A stretch of DNA of 64,000 nucleotides from Variovorax gracilis (GCF_030317115.1 NZ_JASZYF010000003.1:186001-250000); one strand, 5' to 3'; shown: positions 1 through 8,538, counted from the first letter of the stretch. Program-made: numbers and translations. The notes: generated by a model from the sequence alone, not told the origin.

Positions 1-2
1 CG

Positions 3-2201
3 GCGGCATTGAACGCGGCCGCCGCCAGCTTCGCGGCCCTGACCGACCGGCTGGACTATCTGGGCTCGGAAGACATCGAGCAGGTACGCCGCGCCTACCG
101 CTTCGCGGACGAAGCCCATCTGGGGCAGCTTCGCAACAGCGGCGAGCCCTACATCACCCATCCGATCGCCGTGGCCGCGCAGTGCGCGGAATGGAAGCTC
201 GACGCACAGGCCCTGATGGCTGCCCTGCTGCACGACGCGATCGAGGATTGCGGCGTGACCAAGTCGGAGCTGATCGAGCGCTTCGGCGCCCCGGTCGCCG
301 AACTGGTCGACGGCCTCACCAAGCTGGACAAGCTGCGCTTCAACACCCGCGAGGAGAATCAGGCGGAATCCTTCCGCAAGATGCTTCTTGCCATGGCCCG
401 GGATGTACGGGTCATCCTGGTCAAGCTGGCCGACCGTACGCACAACATGCGCACGCTGGACGACGCGCCGCGCGAGAAATGGGCGCGCATCTCGCGCGAG
501 ACGCTCGAGATCTACGCGCCAATCGCCCATCGGCTCGGCCTCAACCAGACCTACCGCGAACTGCAGGACCTGTCGTTTCGCCATCTGCGGCCGTGGCGCT
601 ATGCCATCCTCGCAAAAGCAGTGGCCAAGGCGCGCGGCCGACGAAGGGACCTGATCCAGAAAGTCCAGCAGGAGGTCGAAACGGCCTTCTCCGCCGCCGG
701 CATGAGCGTGCGGATCGCCGGGCGCGAAAAAACGCTCTATTCCATCTACCGCAAGATGGACGAAAAGCACCTGAGCTTCGCCCAGGTGACCGACATCTAC
801 GGTTTCCGGCTGATCGTGCCGACCGTGATCTCCTGCTACACCGGGCTGGGCATCCTGCATCAGATGTACAAGCCGCTGCCCGGCAAGTTCAAGGATCACA
901 TCGCGATCGCCAAGCTCAACGGCTACCAGTCGCTGCACACCACGCTGGTCGGCCCCGCGGGCGTCAATGTCGAGTTCCAGCTGCGCACCGAGGCCATGCA
1001 CGTCGTCGCGGAATCCGGGGTCGCGGCGCATTGGCTCTACAAGGCCGCAGAGCCCGCGGCGGCGACCACCAGCGAACGGCTCGGAGCCAAATGGCTGCAA
1101 TCGCTGCTCGACATCCAGGATGAAACGCGCGACGCGGCCGAGTTCTGGGACCACGTCAAGGTCGACCTGTTTCCCGATGCGGTCTACGTGTTCACGCCGA
1201 AGAGCCAGATCATGGCGCTGCCGCGTGGCGCGACCGTGGTCGACTTCGCCTACGCGATCCACAGCAACATCGGCGATCACACATCCGCCGCGCGCATCAA
1301 TGGCGACCAGGTCCCGTTGCGCACCGAACTCAAGAATGGCGACGTGGTCGAGATCATCACGGCACCAGTGTCGACGCCGAATCCCGCATGGCTCGGCTTC
1401 GTTCGAACCGGCCGTGCGCGCTCGAAGATTCGCCACTATCTCAAGACGCTCGCGCATGCCGAATCCGAAGGGCTGGGCGAGAAGCTGCTCGCCCAGGCGC
1501 TGCGAGCCGAGGGACTCGGAAATCTGCCGGACGACGACGCGGAACATCAGCAACTCTGGGAAAAGCTGCTGCGATTCACCGGCAACCGCACGCGCTCCGA
1601 ACTGCTGACCGACATCGGCCTGGGCAAGCGCATTGCCAGCATCGTCGCGAAGCGGCTCATGGCACTGCTGGCCGAGCGCGGCGAAAAGCCCGATGCGCTG
1701 ATGCTGAGCCGAGAGCGCTTCACCGCGCATGAAGGCGTCTCGCAAGGCGCCGTCACGCTGGACGGGAGCGAAAACTCCTCGGTGCGCTTCGCCTTGTGCT
1801 GCCGGCCGATTCCGGGCGATTCGATCGTCGGCTACCTGGGCCACGGCGAAGGCCTGGTCGTGCACACCGACGAATGCGGGGTCGGGCAACGCCTGCGCTA
1901 CAAGGACAGCGAGCGCTTCTTCGCGGTCGAATGGGCCGACGACCCGGTCCGCACCTTCGAGACCGGCGTCGTCATCACCGTGCGCAACGACAAGGGCGTG
2001 CTGGCCCGCGTGGCGGCGACGCTGGCCGACGCCGAGGCAGACATCACGCACGTGGAAATGGCCGACGAGACGCCGCAGGATTCGACGGACCTTCGCTTCG
2101 TGATCGCAGTACGGGACCGGGCGCATCTCGAAGCCGTGCTGCGCGCCGTGCGCCGGACCTCTTCCGTGCTCGCGGCGGCGCGGACCATCCCCGCGCCTTG
2201 A
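3..2201 (+). CDS. spoT: Bifunctional (p)ppGpp synthetase/hydrolase SpoT, 5' end outside window
   Basis: Makes and degrades the stringent-response alarmone (p)ppGpp in the cytoplasm. Counting from the TTG at base 9, the HD-hydrolase motif HDAIED is at residues 75-80 and KLADRTHNMRT at 139-149. The synthetase region has DIYGFRLIV (Asp262) and NGYQSLHTTL through VEFQLRT (Glu322), a TGS domain begins near VYVFTPKSQ (about 394), and a C-terminal ACT domain lies at about 655-725. An intact HD motif together with a synthetase fold indicates the bifunctional SpoT/Rel type rather than RelA. The frame is open upstream of TTG 9 (GCG GCA TTG), no ribosome site is visible, and relatives usually carry a longer N-terminus, so I treat the entry as 5'-partial. 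It ends 12 bp from the convergent greB. Confidence 0.95.
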   Translation, partial: AALNAAAASFAALTDRLDYLGSEDIEQVRRAYRFADEAHLGQLRNSGEPYITHPIAVAAQCAEWKLDAQALMAALLHDAIEDCGVTKSELIERFGAPVAELVDGLTKLDKLRFNTREENQAESFRKMLLAMARDVRVILVKLADRTHNMRTLDDAPREKWARISRETLEIYAPIAHRLGLNQTYRELQDLSFRHLRPWRYAILAKAVAKARGRRRDLIQKVQQEVETAFSAAGMSVRIAGREKTLYSIYRKMDEKHLSFAQVTDIYGFRLIVPTVISCYTGLGILHQMYKPLPGKFKDHIAIAKLNGYQSLHTTLVGPAGVNVEFQLRTEAMHVVAESGVAAHWLYKAAEPAAATTSERLGAKWLQSLLDIQDETRDAAEFWDHVKVDLFPDAVYVFTPKSQIMALPRGATVVDFAYAIHSNIGDHTSAARINGDQVPLRTELKNGDVVEIITAPVSTPNPAWLGFVRTGRARSKIRHYLKTLAHAESEGLGEKLLAQALRAEGLGNLPDDDAEHQQLWEKLLRFTGNRTRSELLTDIGLGKRIASIVAKRLMALLAERGEKPDALMLSRERFTAHEGVSQGAVTLDGSENSSVRFALCCRPIPGDSIVGYLGHGEGLVVHTDECGVGQRLRYKDSERFFAVEWADDPVRTFETGVVITVRNDKGVLARVAATLADAEADITHVEMADETPQDSTDLRFVIAVRDRAHLEAVLRAVRRTSSVLAAARTIPAP

Positions 2202-2213
2202 ACCAGCGGCCGA

Positions 2214-2789
2214 TCAGGCCGCGTCGCCTGGCGGCGGCGGATAGCTCACGGACAACACCTCGATGTCGTGCACGCCGCCCGGCGTCGCCAGCTTGACCAC
2301 GTCGCCCTCCCTCGCCTTGAGCAGTGCGCGGGCGATCGGCGAAATCCAGCTGACCTGCGATTGAGCACTGTCGGCCTCGTCGATGCCCAGGATGGTGACT
2401 TCGCGCTCGTCGCCGGTTTCGTCCGCATATCGCACCGTGGAGCCGAAGAACACCTGGTCGCTGCCATGGTGCACCGAGGGGTCGGTGACTTCCGCCACTT
2501 CGAGGCGCTTGGTCAGAAAGCGGATCCGGCGATCGATCTCGCGCAGCCGCTTCTTGCCGTAGAGATAGTCGCCGTTCTCCGAACGGTCGCCGTTCTTTGC
2601 CGCCCAGTGAACCGCCTCGACCACCTTGGGCCGCTCCTCGTCCATCAGGTTCAGCAACTCGGCGCGCAGGCGTGCATAGCCCGCGGGCGTCATGTAGTTC
2701 TTGCCGCCCGCAGGCAACGGGGGCAGCGTACCGCCTTCGCCGCCGTCCTCGTCGTCCGTATCGCTTTCTTTCGTGAATGCCTTGCTCAT
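2214..2789 (-). CDS. greB: Transcription elongation factor GreB
   Basis: Binds the secondary channel of RNA polymerase and stimulates cleavage of backtracked RNA. The 191-residue protein has a low-complexity acidic N-terminal extension (about residues 1-28) before the Gre coiled coil that starts near YMTPAGYARL. The loop stretch GDRSENGDYLYGKKRL, with Glu and Asp at the coiled-coil tip and the ENGDYxYGK signature, is typical of GreB. The C-terminal FKBP-like half (FGSTVRYADE through VSWISPIARALL) follows. The start is the ATG at 2789. Pairing with spoT is common in Burkholderiales. The long N-terminus is the only oddity. Confidence 0.93.
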   Translation of the reverse strand: MSKAFTKESDTDDEDGGEGGTLPPLPAGGKNYMTPAGYARLRAELLNLMDEERPKVVEAVHWAAKNGDRSENGDYLYGKKRLREIDRRIRFLTKRLEVAEVTDPSVHHGSDQVFFGSTVRYADETGDEREVTILGIDEADSAQSQVSWISPIARALLKAREGDVVKLATPGGVHDIEVLSVSYPPPPGDAA

Positions 2790-2844
2790 TGCTCACACCG
2801 TCCCATCGCGGGCTCGGCGGCGGTTGTATCACAGGGGGCCGCGT

Positions 2845-4074
2845 TCAATCGACCGTGCTGATTAGGTCGCCGAAGCCTTGCCACTGCGTGCCCGTGAAGC
2901 GAGACAGCTGCCCCTGCTTGACGATGAAGAAATCGGTCGGCGTCGTGTTGAGCGACATGCCCGTCAGCAGCAGCGGCAGCTTCAGGTTCTTGATGTTGGC
3001 GGCCTGCTTCATCACGTTCTCGCGGGTGAGGTCGTTGCCGGCCTGCTTCAGGATCTGGACCATCGCCTGCGCCGCCAGATAGGCATAGAGATTGGACGCG
3101 TCCTTCGGATCACCCTCGCGGTAGTAGCGGCCCATGAAGGCACGCCATTCCAGCATCGCCGGATCATCCTTCCACTGCGGATCGTTCGGGTCCTTGTAGT
3201 ACTGCATGGTGAGCAGTCCCGTCGACTTGTCCAGCCCGGCCGGCGTGAGCACCGACCCCACCGATGCGCCGACGTTGTTGACGATATGCAGCGGCTTCCA
3301 ACCCGAATCGAAGGCCTTGCGGATGGCCTGCGCCGCAAACTTGGGTGTGGTGATATTGATGAAGGTGTCCGCGCCGGAGCCCTGCAGGGTGACGATCTGC
3401 GAATCGACCGTGGGGTCCGTCACCTCGTACGTCGCCTCGGCAACGATCATCTTGGCTCCCTTCGCACCCAGGCCGTCCTTCACACCCTTGAGCACGTCCT
3501 TGCCGTAGTCGTCGTTCTGGTAAAGGATCGCGATCTTCGCGTTGGGCTTTTCCTTCAGGAGGTACTTGGCGTACATGACGCCTTCGGCCTGATAGCTCAG
3601 GTTGAAGCCCAGCGTCCACGGGAAGTTCTTGGGGTCGGCCCATTTCGTCGCGCCGGTAGCGAGCAGCAGGTGCGGCACCTTCTTGGCGTTGACGTACTTG
3701 TGGATCGCCGAATTGCTCGGAGTGCCCAGCGTCTGGAACAGCGCGAGCACCTCGTCCTGCTCGACCAGCTTGCGCACCTGCTCGACGGTCTTGGGCGGGC
3801 TGTAGCCGTCGTCCAGGCTGATCAGGTTGATCTTGCGGCCGTTGATACCGCCGTTCTCGTTGATCATCTTGAAGTAGGCCTGCTGGAGCTTGCCGATCGT
3901 CCCGTAGGCCGAGGCCGGCCCGCTGTAGGGCATGGTCTGGCCGAGCTTGATTTCGGTGTCGGTCACGCCGGGCCCATATTTCTTCTGGGCGGCGGCCGGC
4001 GCGGCGACGACGGCCAAGGCGACCGCCGCCGCGCCGGCGAGCAGGGTTGCACGACGGTCTGGACTGAACTTCAT
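2845..4074 (-). CDS. Branched-chain amino-acid/amide ABC transporter, periplasmic binding protein
   Basis: Periplasmic type-I ligand-binding protein of the LivJ/LivK family (Peripla_BP_6) that captures the substrate for the liv-type transporter encoded upstream. The 409-residue protein has a classical signal peptide (Arg-Arg, a hydrophobic Ala/Val stretch, then AAPAAAQKK) with cleavage likely near residue 30. The family motifs IKLGQTMPYSG, INENGGINGR and YGKDVLKGVKDG are present. A Shine-Dalgarno AAGGAGAC precedes the ATG. It is the last gene of the operon and lies 80 bp behind the permease gene. The substrate cannot be read from sequence; leucine-type amino acids, short amides, urea and aromatic acids are all carried by this family. 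Confidence 0.92.
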   Translation of the reverse strand: MKFSPDRRATLLAGAAAVALAVVAAPAAAQKKYGPGVTDTEIKLGQTMPYSGPASAYGTIGKLQQAYFKMINENGGINGRKINLISLDDGYSPPKTVEQVRKLVEQDEVLALFQTLGTPSNSAIHKYVNAKKVPHLLLATGATKWADPKNFPWTLGFNLSYQAEGVMYAKYLLKEKPNAKIAILYQNDDYGKDVLKGVKDGLGAKGAKMIVAEATYEVTDPTVDSQIVTLQGSGADTFINITTPKFAAQAIRKAFDSGWKPLHIVNNVGASVGSVLTPAGLDKSTGLLTMQYYKDPNDPQWKDDPAMLEWRAFMGRYYREGDPKDASNLYAYLAAQAMVQILKQAGNDLTRENVMKQAANIKNLKLPLLLTGMSLNTTPTDFFIVKQGQLSRFTGTQWQGFGDLISTVD

Positions 4075-4154
4075 GATGTGTCTCCTTCAATGTCATCGAA
4101 CACAAAACGGACCGGCCTGCGGAGGGCCGTGAACCGGACGAGAACACGAACTTC

Positions 4155-5141
4155 TCAGCGCCTGCGCCTTTGAAATCGACCGAAGAGGATGCGGATCAGG
4201 CCGGCCACTCCACCCGGCATGACATACATGAACACGATGAGGAACACGCCGTAGATCGCCCATGGGGCGGCCTTCGAGATCTGGTCGGCGACGTTCGGAA
4301 TGAACTGGATGAACACCGCCCCGAAGATCGCCCCCTGCATCGACGCCAGCCCTCCGATCACGATCCCCACCACGAACGTGATCGAAAGAAAGATGTTGAA
4401 TGAGTCCGGTGCGACGAACTGGATCACGATGGCCCCCAAGGCCCCGGCGATACCGGTGTACATCGCCGAGACGCCGAAAGTCAACGACTTGACCATGGCA
4501 GTGTTGACGCCCATCGCCTGCGCGGCAATCGGCTGGTCCCGGATCGCGACCATCGCCCGGCCCATGCGCCCGCGCAGCAGGTTCCAGCCTATGACGAAGA
4601 GCACCAGCAGGAAGGCCAGCACGACGAAGTACAGCCATTGGTCCTGCGTCAGCCCCGTCCACTCCGGCGCCTCCGGCTTCACGATCACGATGCCCTGCGC
4701 TCCCCCGGTCCAGTGTTCGAGGTGCTTGTACTTGAGGATCTGCGGCATCGCCACGCCGAGGGCGAAGGTCGCCAGCGCCAGGTAGAGGCCTTCAAGGCGA
4801 AGCGCCGGCAAACCGAAAAGGAAGCCCGCCAGCAGGCACACGGCGCCGGCGACCGGAACGGTCAGCCAGTAGGGCACGCCGAACTTGTCCATGAGGATCG
4901 CCGCCACGTAGGCGCCGATCGCATAGAAGGCGCCATGGCCGAGCGAGATCTGCCCGTTGTAGCCGGTGAGCATGTTCAGGCCCAGCAAGGCAATGGCGTA
5001 GACCAGCGCGAGCGTGAACTGGAACACGCGGTAGTTGCTGACCAGGAAAGGCAACACACACGCGATGACCAGCAGGAGCAGCAATCCGGCAAGGCGTGCC
5101 TTGGCCGATGGCTCGCTGGTCGGTTCGTTGGGTGTGGCCAT
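4155..5141 (-). CDS. livM: Branched-chain amino-acid ABC transporter permease, LivM type
   Basis: Inner-membrane permease of 328 residues with about 8-10 hydrophobic segments. The LivM signatures NMLTGYNGQISLGHGAFYAIGAY (about residues 55-77) and the cytoplasmic coupling segment GRAMVAIRDQPIAAQAMGV, which docks on the ATPases, are visible. It forms a heterodimer with the LivH-type permease encoded just upstream. The ATG start at 5141 lies 3 bp from the preceding stop, so the two genes are translationally close. The highly charged C-terminus (FGRFQRRRR) should be cytoplasmic. Confidence 0.92.
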   Translation of the reverse strand: MATPNEPTSEPSAKARLAGLLLLLVIACVLPFLVSNYRVFQFTLALVYAIALLGLNMLTGYNGQISLGHGAFYAIGAYVAAILMDKFGVPYWLTVPVAGAVCLLAGFLFGLPALRLEGLYLALATFALGVAMPQILKYKHLEHWTGGAQGIVIVKPEAPEWTGLTQDQWLYFVVLAFLLVLFVIGWNLLRGRMGRAMVAIRDQPIAAQAMGVNTAMVKSLTFGVSAMYTGIAGALGAIVIQFVAPDSFNIFLSITFVVGIVIGGLASMQGAIFGAVFIQFIPNVADQISKAAPWAIYGVFLIVFMYVMPGGVAGLIRILFGRFQRRRR

Positions 5142-5144
5142 GGT

Positions 5145-6014
5145 TCAGACCCGTGTGACGTGGACCTTGCCGAACAAGCCGGACGGCCGGATCACCAGCA
5201 CGCCGACGATCAGCACCAGCGCAACCGTCAGTTTCAGCTCGGTGCCGAGGATGGCGCCGACCAGGTTCTCCAGCACGCCGACGATGAATCCGCCCAGCAC
5301 CGCGCCGCCCGGGCTGTCGATGCCGCCCAGCAACGCCGCGGCAAAGGAATACAGGAGGATGCCGGCCATCATGTTCGGCTCGAGGAATACCGTCGGCGCG
5401 ACCATGATGCCGGCGATCGATCCGATGGCCGCGGCCAGGCCCCAGCCGAGCGCCAGCATCCAGCCCACGCGGATGCCCACCAACCGGCTCGACACGGGGT
5501 TCTGCGCAGCCGCACGCATCGCCAGGCCCAGCGGCGTGAAGCGGAAGAACATGAAGACCAGCGCTAGCACGCCGAGCGTGATGCCGATGGAGCCCAGCTC
5601 GTGCGAGGACACGTACGAATTGCCGAAGAGCGGCTCGGACGGAAAGGGGCTCGGGAAGGGCTTGATCGTGTACGTGAAGATCCATCCCGCGAGGCTGTTG
5701 AGAATCACCAGCAGTCCGATGAAGACGATCACGACCGACAGGATCGGCGCGTTTTCCACCGGCTGCAGGATGATTCTCTCGATCAGCGCACCCAGCAAGA
5801 ACGCCACCGCGACCGTGATGAAGAAAGCCCCCCAGTACGGCACGCCGGCCTGCATGAGGCTCCACGCGATGTAGGTGGAGAACATCGCCATTTCGCCCTG
5901 CGCGAAGTTCACCAGGTGCGTGGCCTGGTAGATCATCACCAGCGCCAGCGCCATGCTGGCATAGATGCCGCCTGTGGCGAGGCCGGAGAGCACTTGATGG
6001 AGCAGGACGTTCAT
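5145..6014 (-). CDS. livH: Branched-chain amino-acid ABC transporter permease, LivH type
   Basis: Inner-membrane permease of 289 residues, the partner of LivM. The N-terminal signature LATGGIYASMALALVMIYQATHLVNFAQGEMAM and the C-terminal GGIDSPGGAVLGGFIVGVLENL are characteristic of LivH. The EAA-like coupling segment is GLAMRAAAQNPVSSRLVGI. The gene follows livF by 11 bp on the same strand and ends 3 bp before livM. No promoter is visible between livF and livH, so it is most likely read from the operon promoter upstream of livG. Confidence 0.93.
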   Translation of the reverse strand: MNVLLHQVLSGLATGGIYASMALALVMIYQATHLVNFAQGEMAMFSTYIAWSLMQAGVPYWGAFFITVAVAFLLGALIERIILQPVENAPILSVVIVFIGLLVILNSLAGWIFTYTIKPFPSPFPSEPLFGNSYVSSHELGSIGITLGVLALVFMFFRFTPLGLAMRAAAQNPVSSRLVGIRVGWMLALGWGLAAAIGSIAGIMVAPTVFLEPNMMAGILLYSFAAALLGGIDSPGGAVLGGFIVGVLENLVGAILGTELKLTVALVLIVGVLVIRPSGLFGKVHVTRV

Positions 6015-6025
6015 CTGGGAGGGGG

Positions 6026-6739
6026 CTAGTAGCCGAGGTACGAACGCCGCACCGCCTCGTCGTTGCGGATGGTGTCGGCCGAGCCGGAGATCACGACGCG
6101 GCCGGTTTCCAGCAGGTAGGCCTGGTCGGCCAGGCGCAGCGCCTGCGCCGCGTTCTGCTCCACCAGCAACATGCTGACCCGGTCCCGCCGATTGATCTCG
6201 CGGAAGATCTCGAAAAGCTCCTGAACGATGCGCGGCGCGAGGCCGAACGAAGGTTCATCGAGCAGGAGGAGGCGCGGCCGCAGCATCAGCGCGCGCGACA
6301 CGGCCAGCATCTGCTGTTCGCCGCCCGACAAGGTGCCGGCCTGCTGGCGCCTGCGCTCCTTCAGGCGCGGAAAGTACTCGTACACACGCTCGAAATCCGC
6401 CGCCACCTCGGACTTGTCACGCCGCGTGTAGGCGCCGAGGCGCAGGTTCTCCTCGACGCTCAGGTTGACGAAGGTGCCGCGCCCGTCGGGCACGTGGGCC
6501 ACGCCCAGCCGGACGATGCCTTCGGTCGAGCGGCCGTCGATGCGCGTCGCGGCAAAGACAATGTCGCCCTGCGTCTTCACCATGCCGCAGACCGCGCGCA
6601 GGGTCGTGGTCTTGCCAGCGCCGTTGGCGCCGAGGATGGTGGTGATGCCGCCCTCCTCCACGCCGAAGTCCATGCCATGCAGGACCTTGCTCGGGCCGTA
6701 CTGCGCGTGCAGGCCGCGCACTTCGAGCAGCGCGGCCAT
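6026..6739 (-). CDS. livF: Branched-chain amino-acid ABC transporter ATP-binding protein LivF
   Basis: Cytoplasmic ATPase subunit of 237 residues. Walker A is GANGAGKT (about residues 34-41), the ABC signature is LSGGEQQ, and Walker B is LLLLDEPSFGLAP, followed by the H-loop region that reads LLVEQN as usual in LivF. The open frame continues about 150 codons upstream of this ATG, but that part runs antiparallel to none of the family and overlaps livG in another frame. The ATG at 6739 overlaps the livG TGA in an ATGA arrangement, which supports this start and implies translational coupling. Confidence 0.94.
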   Translation of the reverse strand: MAALLEVRGLHAQYGPSKVLHGMDFGVEEGGITTILGANGAGKTTTLRAVCGMVKTQGDIVFAATRIDGRSTEGIVRLGVAHVPDGRGTFVNLSVEENLRLGAYTRRDKSEVAADFERVYEYFPRLKERRRQQAGTLSGGEQQMLAVSRALMLRPRLLLLDEPSFGLAPRIVQELFEIFREINRRDRVSMLLVEQNAAQALRLADQAYLLETGRVVISGSADTIRNDEAVRRSYLGY

Positions 6740-7524
6740 CAGGTCTGCCCTCCCAGGTAGGCGCGGATCACCTCGGCATTGGCCTGCACCTCGGCCGGTG
6801 TGCCGTCGGCAATGATGCGCCCGAAGTCCAGCGCGACCACCTTGTCCGATACCCGCATCACCAGGTTCATGTGGTGCTCCACCAGCAGCATCGTGAGCTT
6901 GAGCCGGTCGCGCACCTGCCGCAGCAGTTCCATCAGGTTGCCGACCTCTTCGTGATTGAGGCCGCCGGCGGGTTCGTCCAGCAGCAGCAGCTTCGGCTGG
7001 CTGGCCAGGGCGCGGGCAAGCTCGACGCGCTTCTGCGTGCCGAACGGCAGGTCCATCACGCGGGTGTGAGCGACGCTGTGCAGGTCCAGCAGATCGACGA
7101 GTTGGTCGGCATGCGCCTCCAGCGCCTGCTCTTCGCGCCGCACCCACGGCAGGCGGACCGCATTCGCGAAGAATCCGCTGCGCGTCCGGCAATGCCCGCC
7201 GAGCAGGATGTTCTGCCGCACCGTCATGGTCCGGAATAGCGCAAGGTTCTGGAAAGTACGCCCGATGCCGAGCGCGGCGATGCCGTGGGCCGGGGTGGCG
7301 ACGAGCGATCGGTCTTCGAAAAGGATTCGCCCTTCGCTGAAGGCATAGAGCCGGGAGAGGCAGTTGAACAACGTCGTCTTGCCGGCTCCGTTAGGCCCGA
7401 TCAGACCGACGATATGTCCGGTCGCGACCGAGAACGACACCCTGTCGAGGGCCGTGATGCCGCCGAAGCGCACGGTGACGCCGTCGACACAGAGCAGATC
7501 AGCACGGTTGGCAGGCGAGACGAT
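6739..7524 (-). CDS. livG: Branched-chain amino-acid ABC transporter ATP-binding protein LivG, probable ATC start
   Basis: ATPase subunit with Walker A GPNGAGKT, the degenerate LivG signature PFGTQKRVELARAL, and Walker B LLLLDEPAGGLNHEE. The first conventional start is GTG at 7473, which would cut the protein inside the conserved first strand and begin at RFGGITALD. The in-frame sequence upstream reads LLCVDGVTVRFGG, matching the usual LivG N-terminus, and stays open to the stop at 7609-7611 without an ATG, GTG or TTG. At 7522-7524 there is an ATC codon six bases behind AAGGAG (7531-7536). That gives a 261-residue protein, a normal LivG length. I therefore choose ATC. Alternatives are the CTG at 7497 or a base error in an original ATG. 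Confidence 0.85.
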   Translation of the reverse strand: MVSPANRADLLCVDGVTVRFGGITALDRVSFSVATGHIVGLIGPNGAGKTTLFNCLSRLYAFSEGRILFEDRSLVATPAHGIAALGIGRTFQNLALFRTMTVRQNILLGGHCRTRSGFFANAVRLPWVRREEQALEAHADQLVDLLDLHSVAHTRVMDLPFGTQKRVELARALASQPKLLLLDEPAGGLNHEEVGNLMELLRQVRDRLKLTMLLVEHHMNLVMRVSDKVVALDFGRIIADGTPAEVQANAEVIRAYLGGQT

Positions 7525-7530
7525 GTTCGA

Positions 7531-7536
7531 CTCCTT
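7531..7536 (-). promoter_or_regulatory. Shine-Dalgarno AAGGAG that decides the livG start
   Basis: A perfect AAGGAG on the minus strand, with six bases (TCGAAC) between it and the in-frame ATC at 7524. No other ribosome site precedes the later GTG at 7473. This is the main evidence for placing the livG start at a non-standard codon. Confidence 0.6.
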
Positions 7537-7620
7537 GCGCGTTGGGTCAGCGGCCGGTGTCGGACGATCTTGCCTGCCAGGAATGGAAGCTCGATGCCGA
7601 CCGATACATCAAGATACCGA

Positions 7621-7640
7621 GCTTTGAAATATTTCGAAGC
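7621..7640. promoter_or_regulatory. 20-bp near-perfect palindrome upstream of liv operon, candidate operator
   Basis: The 20 bases GCTTTGAAATATTTCGAAGC are their own reverse complement except for one symmetric pair, and they are AT-rich in a GC-rich setting. The site lies about 100 bp upstream of livG on the side where the operon promoter should be. A weak promoter-like pair (TTCGAA, 16 bp, TATCTT on the minus strand) overlaps it. Length and symmetry fit a dimeric repressor or activator site. No regulator gene sits beside it, so the binding protein is unknown. Confidence 0.4.
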
Positions 7641-7709
7641 GGGCTTTACCCTTGCTGTCACATCGGTGACTGCGGGGCCGTGTCAGCGCGCGAGACGTCG
7701 CACGCCGAC

Positions 7710-7868
7710 TCATTCGGTCGGCGGGAGATCAGGGATCGAGGGGTCGAGCGGCCTCGGAAGAATCGGTTCGTCGCTCTCGGGCTTTTGAGGATTCGGCTCG
7801 TTCTGGCCCGGCACCGGCTCCGGTGGCGGCTCGTCCCGGCCGGGTACCGGCAGGTCGCGTTTGCGCAC
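7710..7868 (-). CDS. Small proline- and acid-rich hypothetical protein (52 aa)
   Basis: A GTG-started frame encoding 52 residues rich in Pro, Glu and Asp, beginning VRKRDLPVPGRDEPPPEPVPGQ and ending PSIPDLPPTE. Short Pro/Glu/Asp proteins of this style are common orphan ORFs in Comamonadaceae (general recollection). No domain is recognisable and it is probably disordered. It starts 20 bp behind the stop of the 75-residue ORF on the same strand, so the two could be co-transcribed. No clear Shine-Dalgarno is seen and the start is uncertain; the frame continues upstream to 8222. Confidence 0.35.
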   Translation of the reverse strand: MRKRDLPVPGRDEPPPEPVPGQNEPNPQKPESDEPILPRPLDPSIPDLPPTE

Positions 7869-7888
7869 TGCGCGGCTTCGGCGACGCC

Positions 7889-8116
7889 TCAGCTTGCCTG
7901 GACGGGGGCGGGGTCCGGTGGCTGCGGCTCTTGCGGGGGCGCCTCTTGCTGGCTTTGCCGGACGTCGTCCGAAACCGCCAGTCCACGCTTGCCCAGATCC
8001 GCGCGCGCGGTGCCTCTCACGAGGTGACGAGGTATGTGGTGGGTCTTCTTCAACAGGGCCAAGGCCTCGCTGCGGGCGGGCTCGGATGCCGGCAGGAACA
8101 TGTGCAATGAACTCAT
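7889..8116 (-). CDS. Small hypothetical protein (75 aa)
   Basis: A 75-residue frame starting MSSLHMFLPASEPARSEALA, with a central basic part (LKKTHHIPRHLVRGTARADLGKRG) and a Pro/Glu/Gln-rich tail. The ATG at 8116 has GGGGA about nine bases upstream; another in-frame ATG at 8131 would add five residues. I do not recognise a family. The basic middle and acidic-proline tail suggest a small soluble protein. Its tandem layout with the 52-residue ORF supports both being real, but coding evidence is thin. Confidence 0.35.
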   Translation of the reverse strand: MSSLHMFLPASEPARSEALALLKKTHHIPRHLVRGTARADLGKRGLAVSDDVRQSQQEAPPQEPQPPDPAPVQAS

Positions 8117-8131
8117 CGTGATCGTCCCCAT

Positions 8132-8443
8132 GAGCGCCAGGCTGCGAACGCCGCCGGCCTGGTGTCGGCAGGCCCCGAAAGCATCGACGTCCAAAGCGGT
8201 CCCTGGCGTGGCCGCCGCGCATTATCCCGCCGGCACGGCGCGCCCGCGGACGCGGCCATTCCCCCAGTAGTGTTGCTACCCCGCTTCGGCCGGCGGCATT
8301 CCGGCGGAGGCCACCGCCGGCCCCTCAGCATTCCTGTCCGTCAAATTCAGGCGCAGTCTTACACGTGGCGCGCCCGGCGCGTACGAAAAACACCCCTTAT
8401 GTGCCTGTCGCGACCTGGCCGGCTGAGGTGTTGCATTCCTCAT
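8132..8443. other. Intergenic stretch without a convincing gene
   Basis: About 310 bases between two small gene units transcribed away from each other. Open frames cross it but show no start with a ribosome site and no recognisable protein. It should hold the minus-strand promoter for the small ORFs at 7710-8116, which I could not place. The plus-strand promoter candidate for the next gene starts at 8444. Confidence 0.5.
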
Positions 8444-8471
8444 TTGACGGGCCGCGCGAGTGTTCTACGCT
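8444..8471 (+). promoter_or_regulatory. Candidate sigma-70 promoter for the zinc-ribbon membrane protein gene
   Basis: TTGACG at 8444-8449, a 16-bp spacer, then TACGCT at 8466-8471. The -35 box is near consensus and the -10 box is weak. It would give a leader of about 60 bases before the ATG at 8539. Confidence 0.4.
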
Positions 8472-8538
8472 TGAAGCTCCGCGTGCCCGCTCTGCCAAAG
8501 AGCGGGGTTTCCCCAACCCATCTTCAAAGGAGTCCAGC

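Noticed and set aside
7657..7670. GTCAC-ATCG-GTGAC inverted repeat upstream of livG
   Set aside because: Short arms and no T run; it may be chance, so only the longer palindrome at 7621 is listed.
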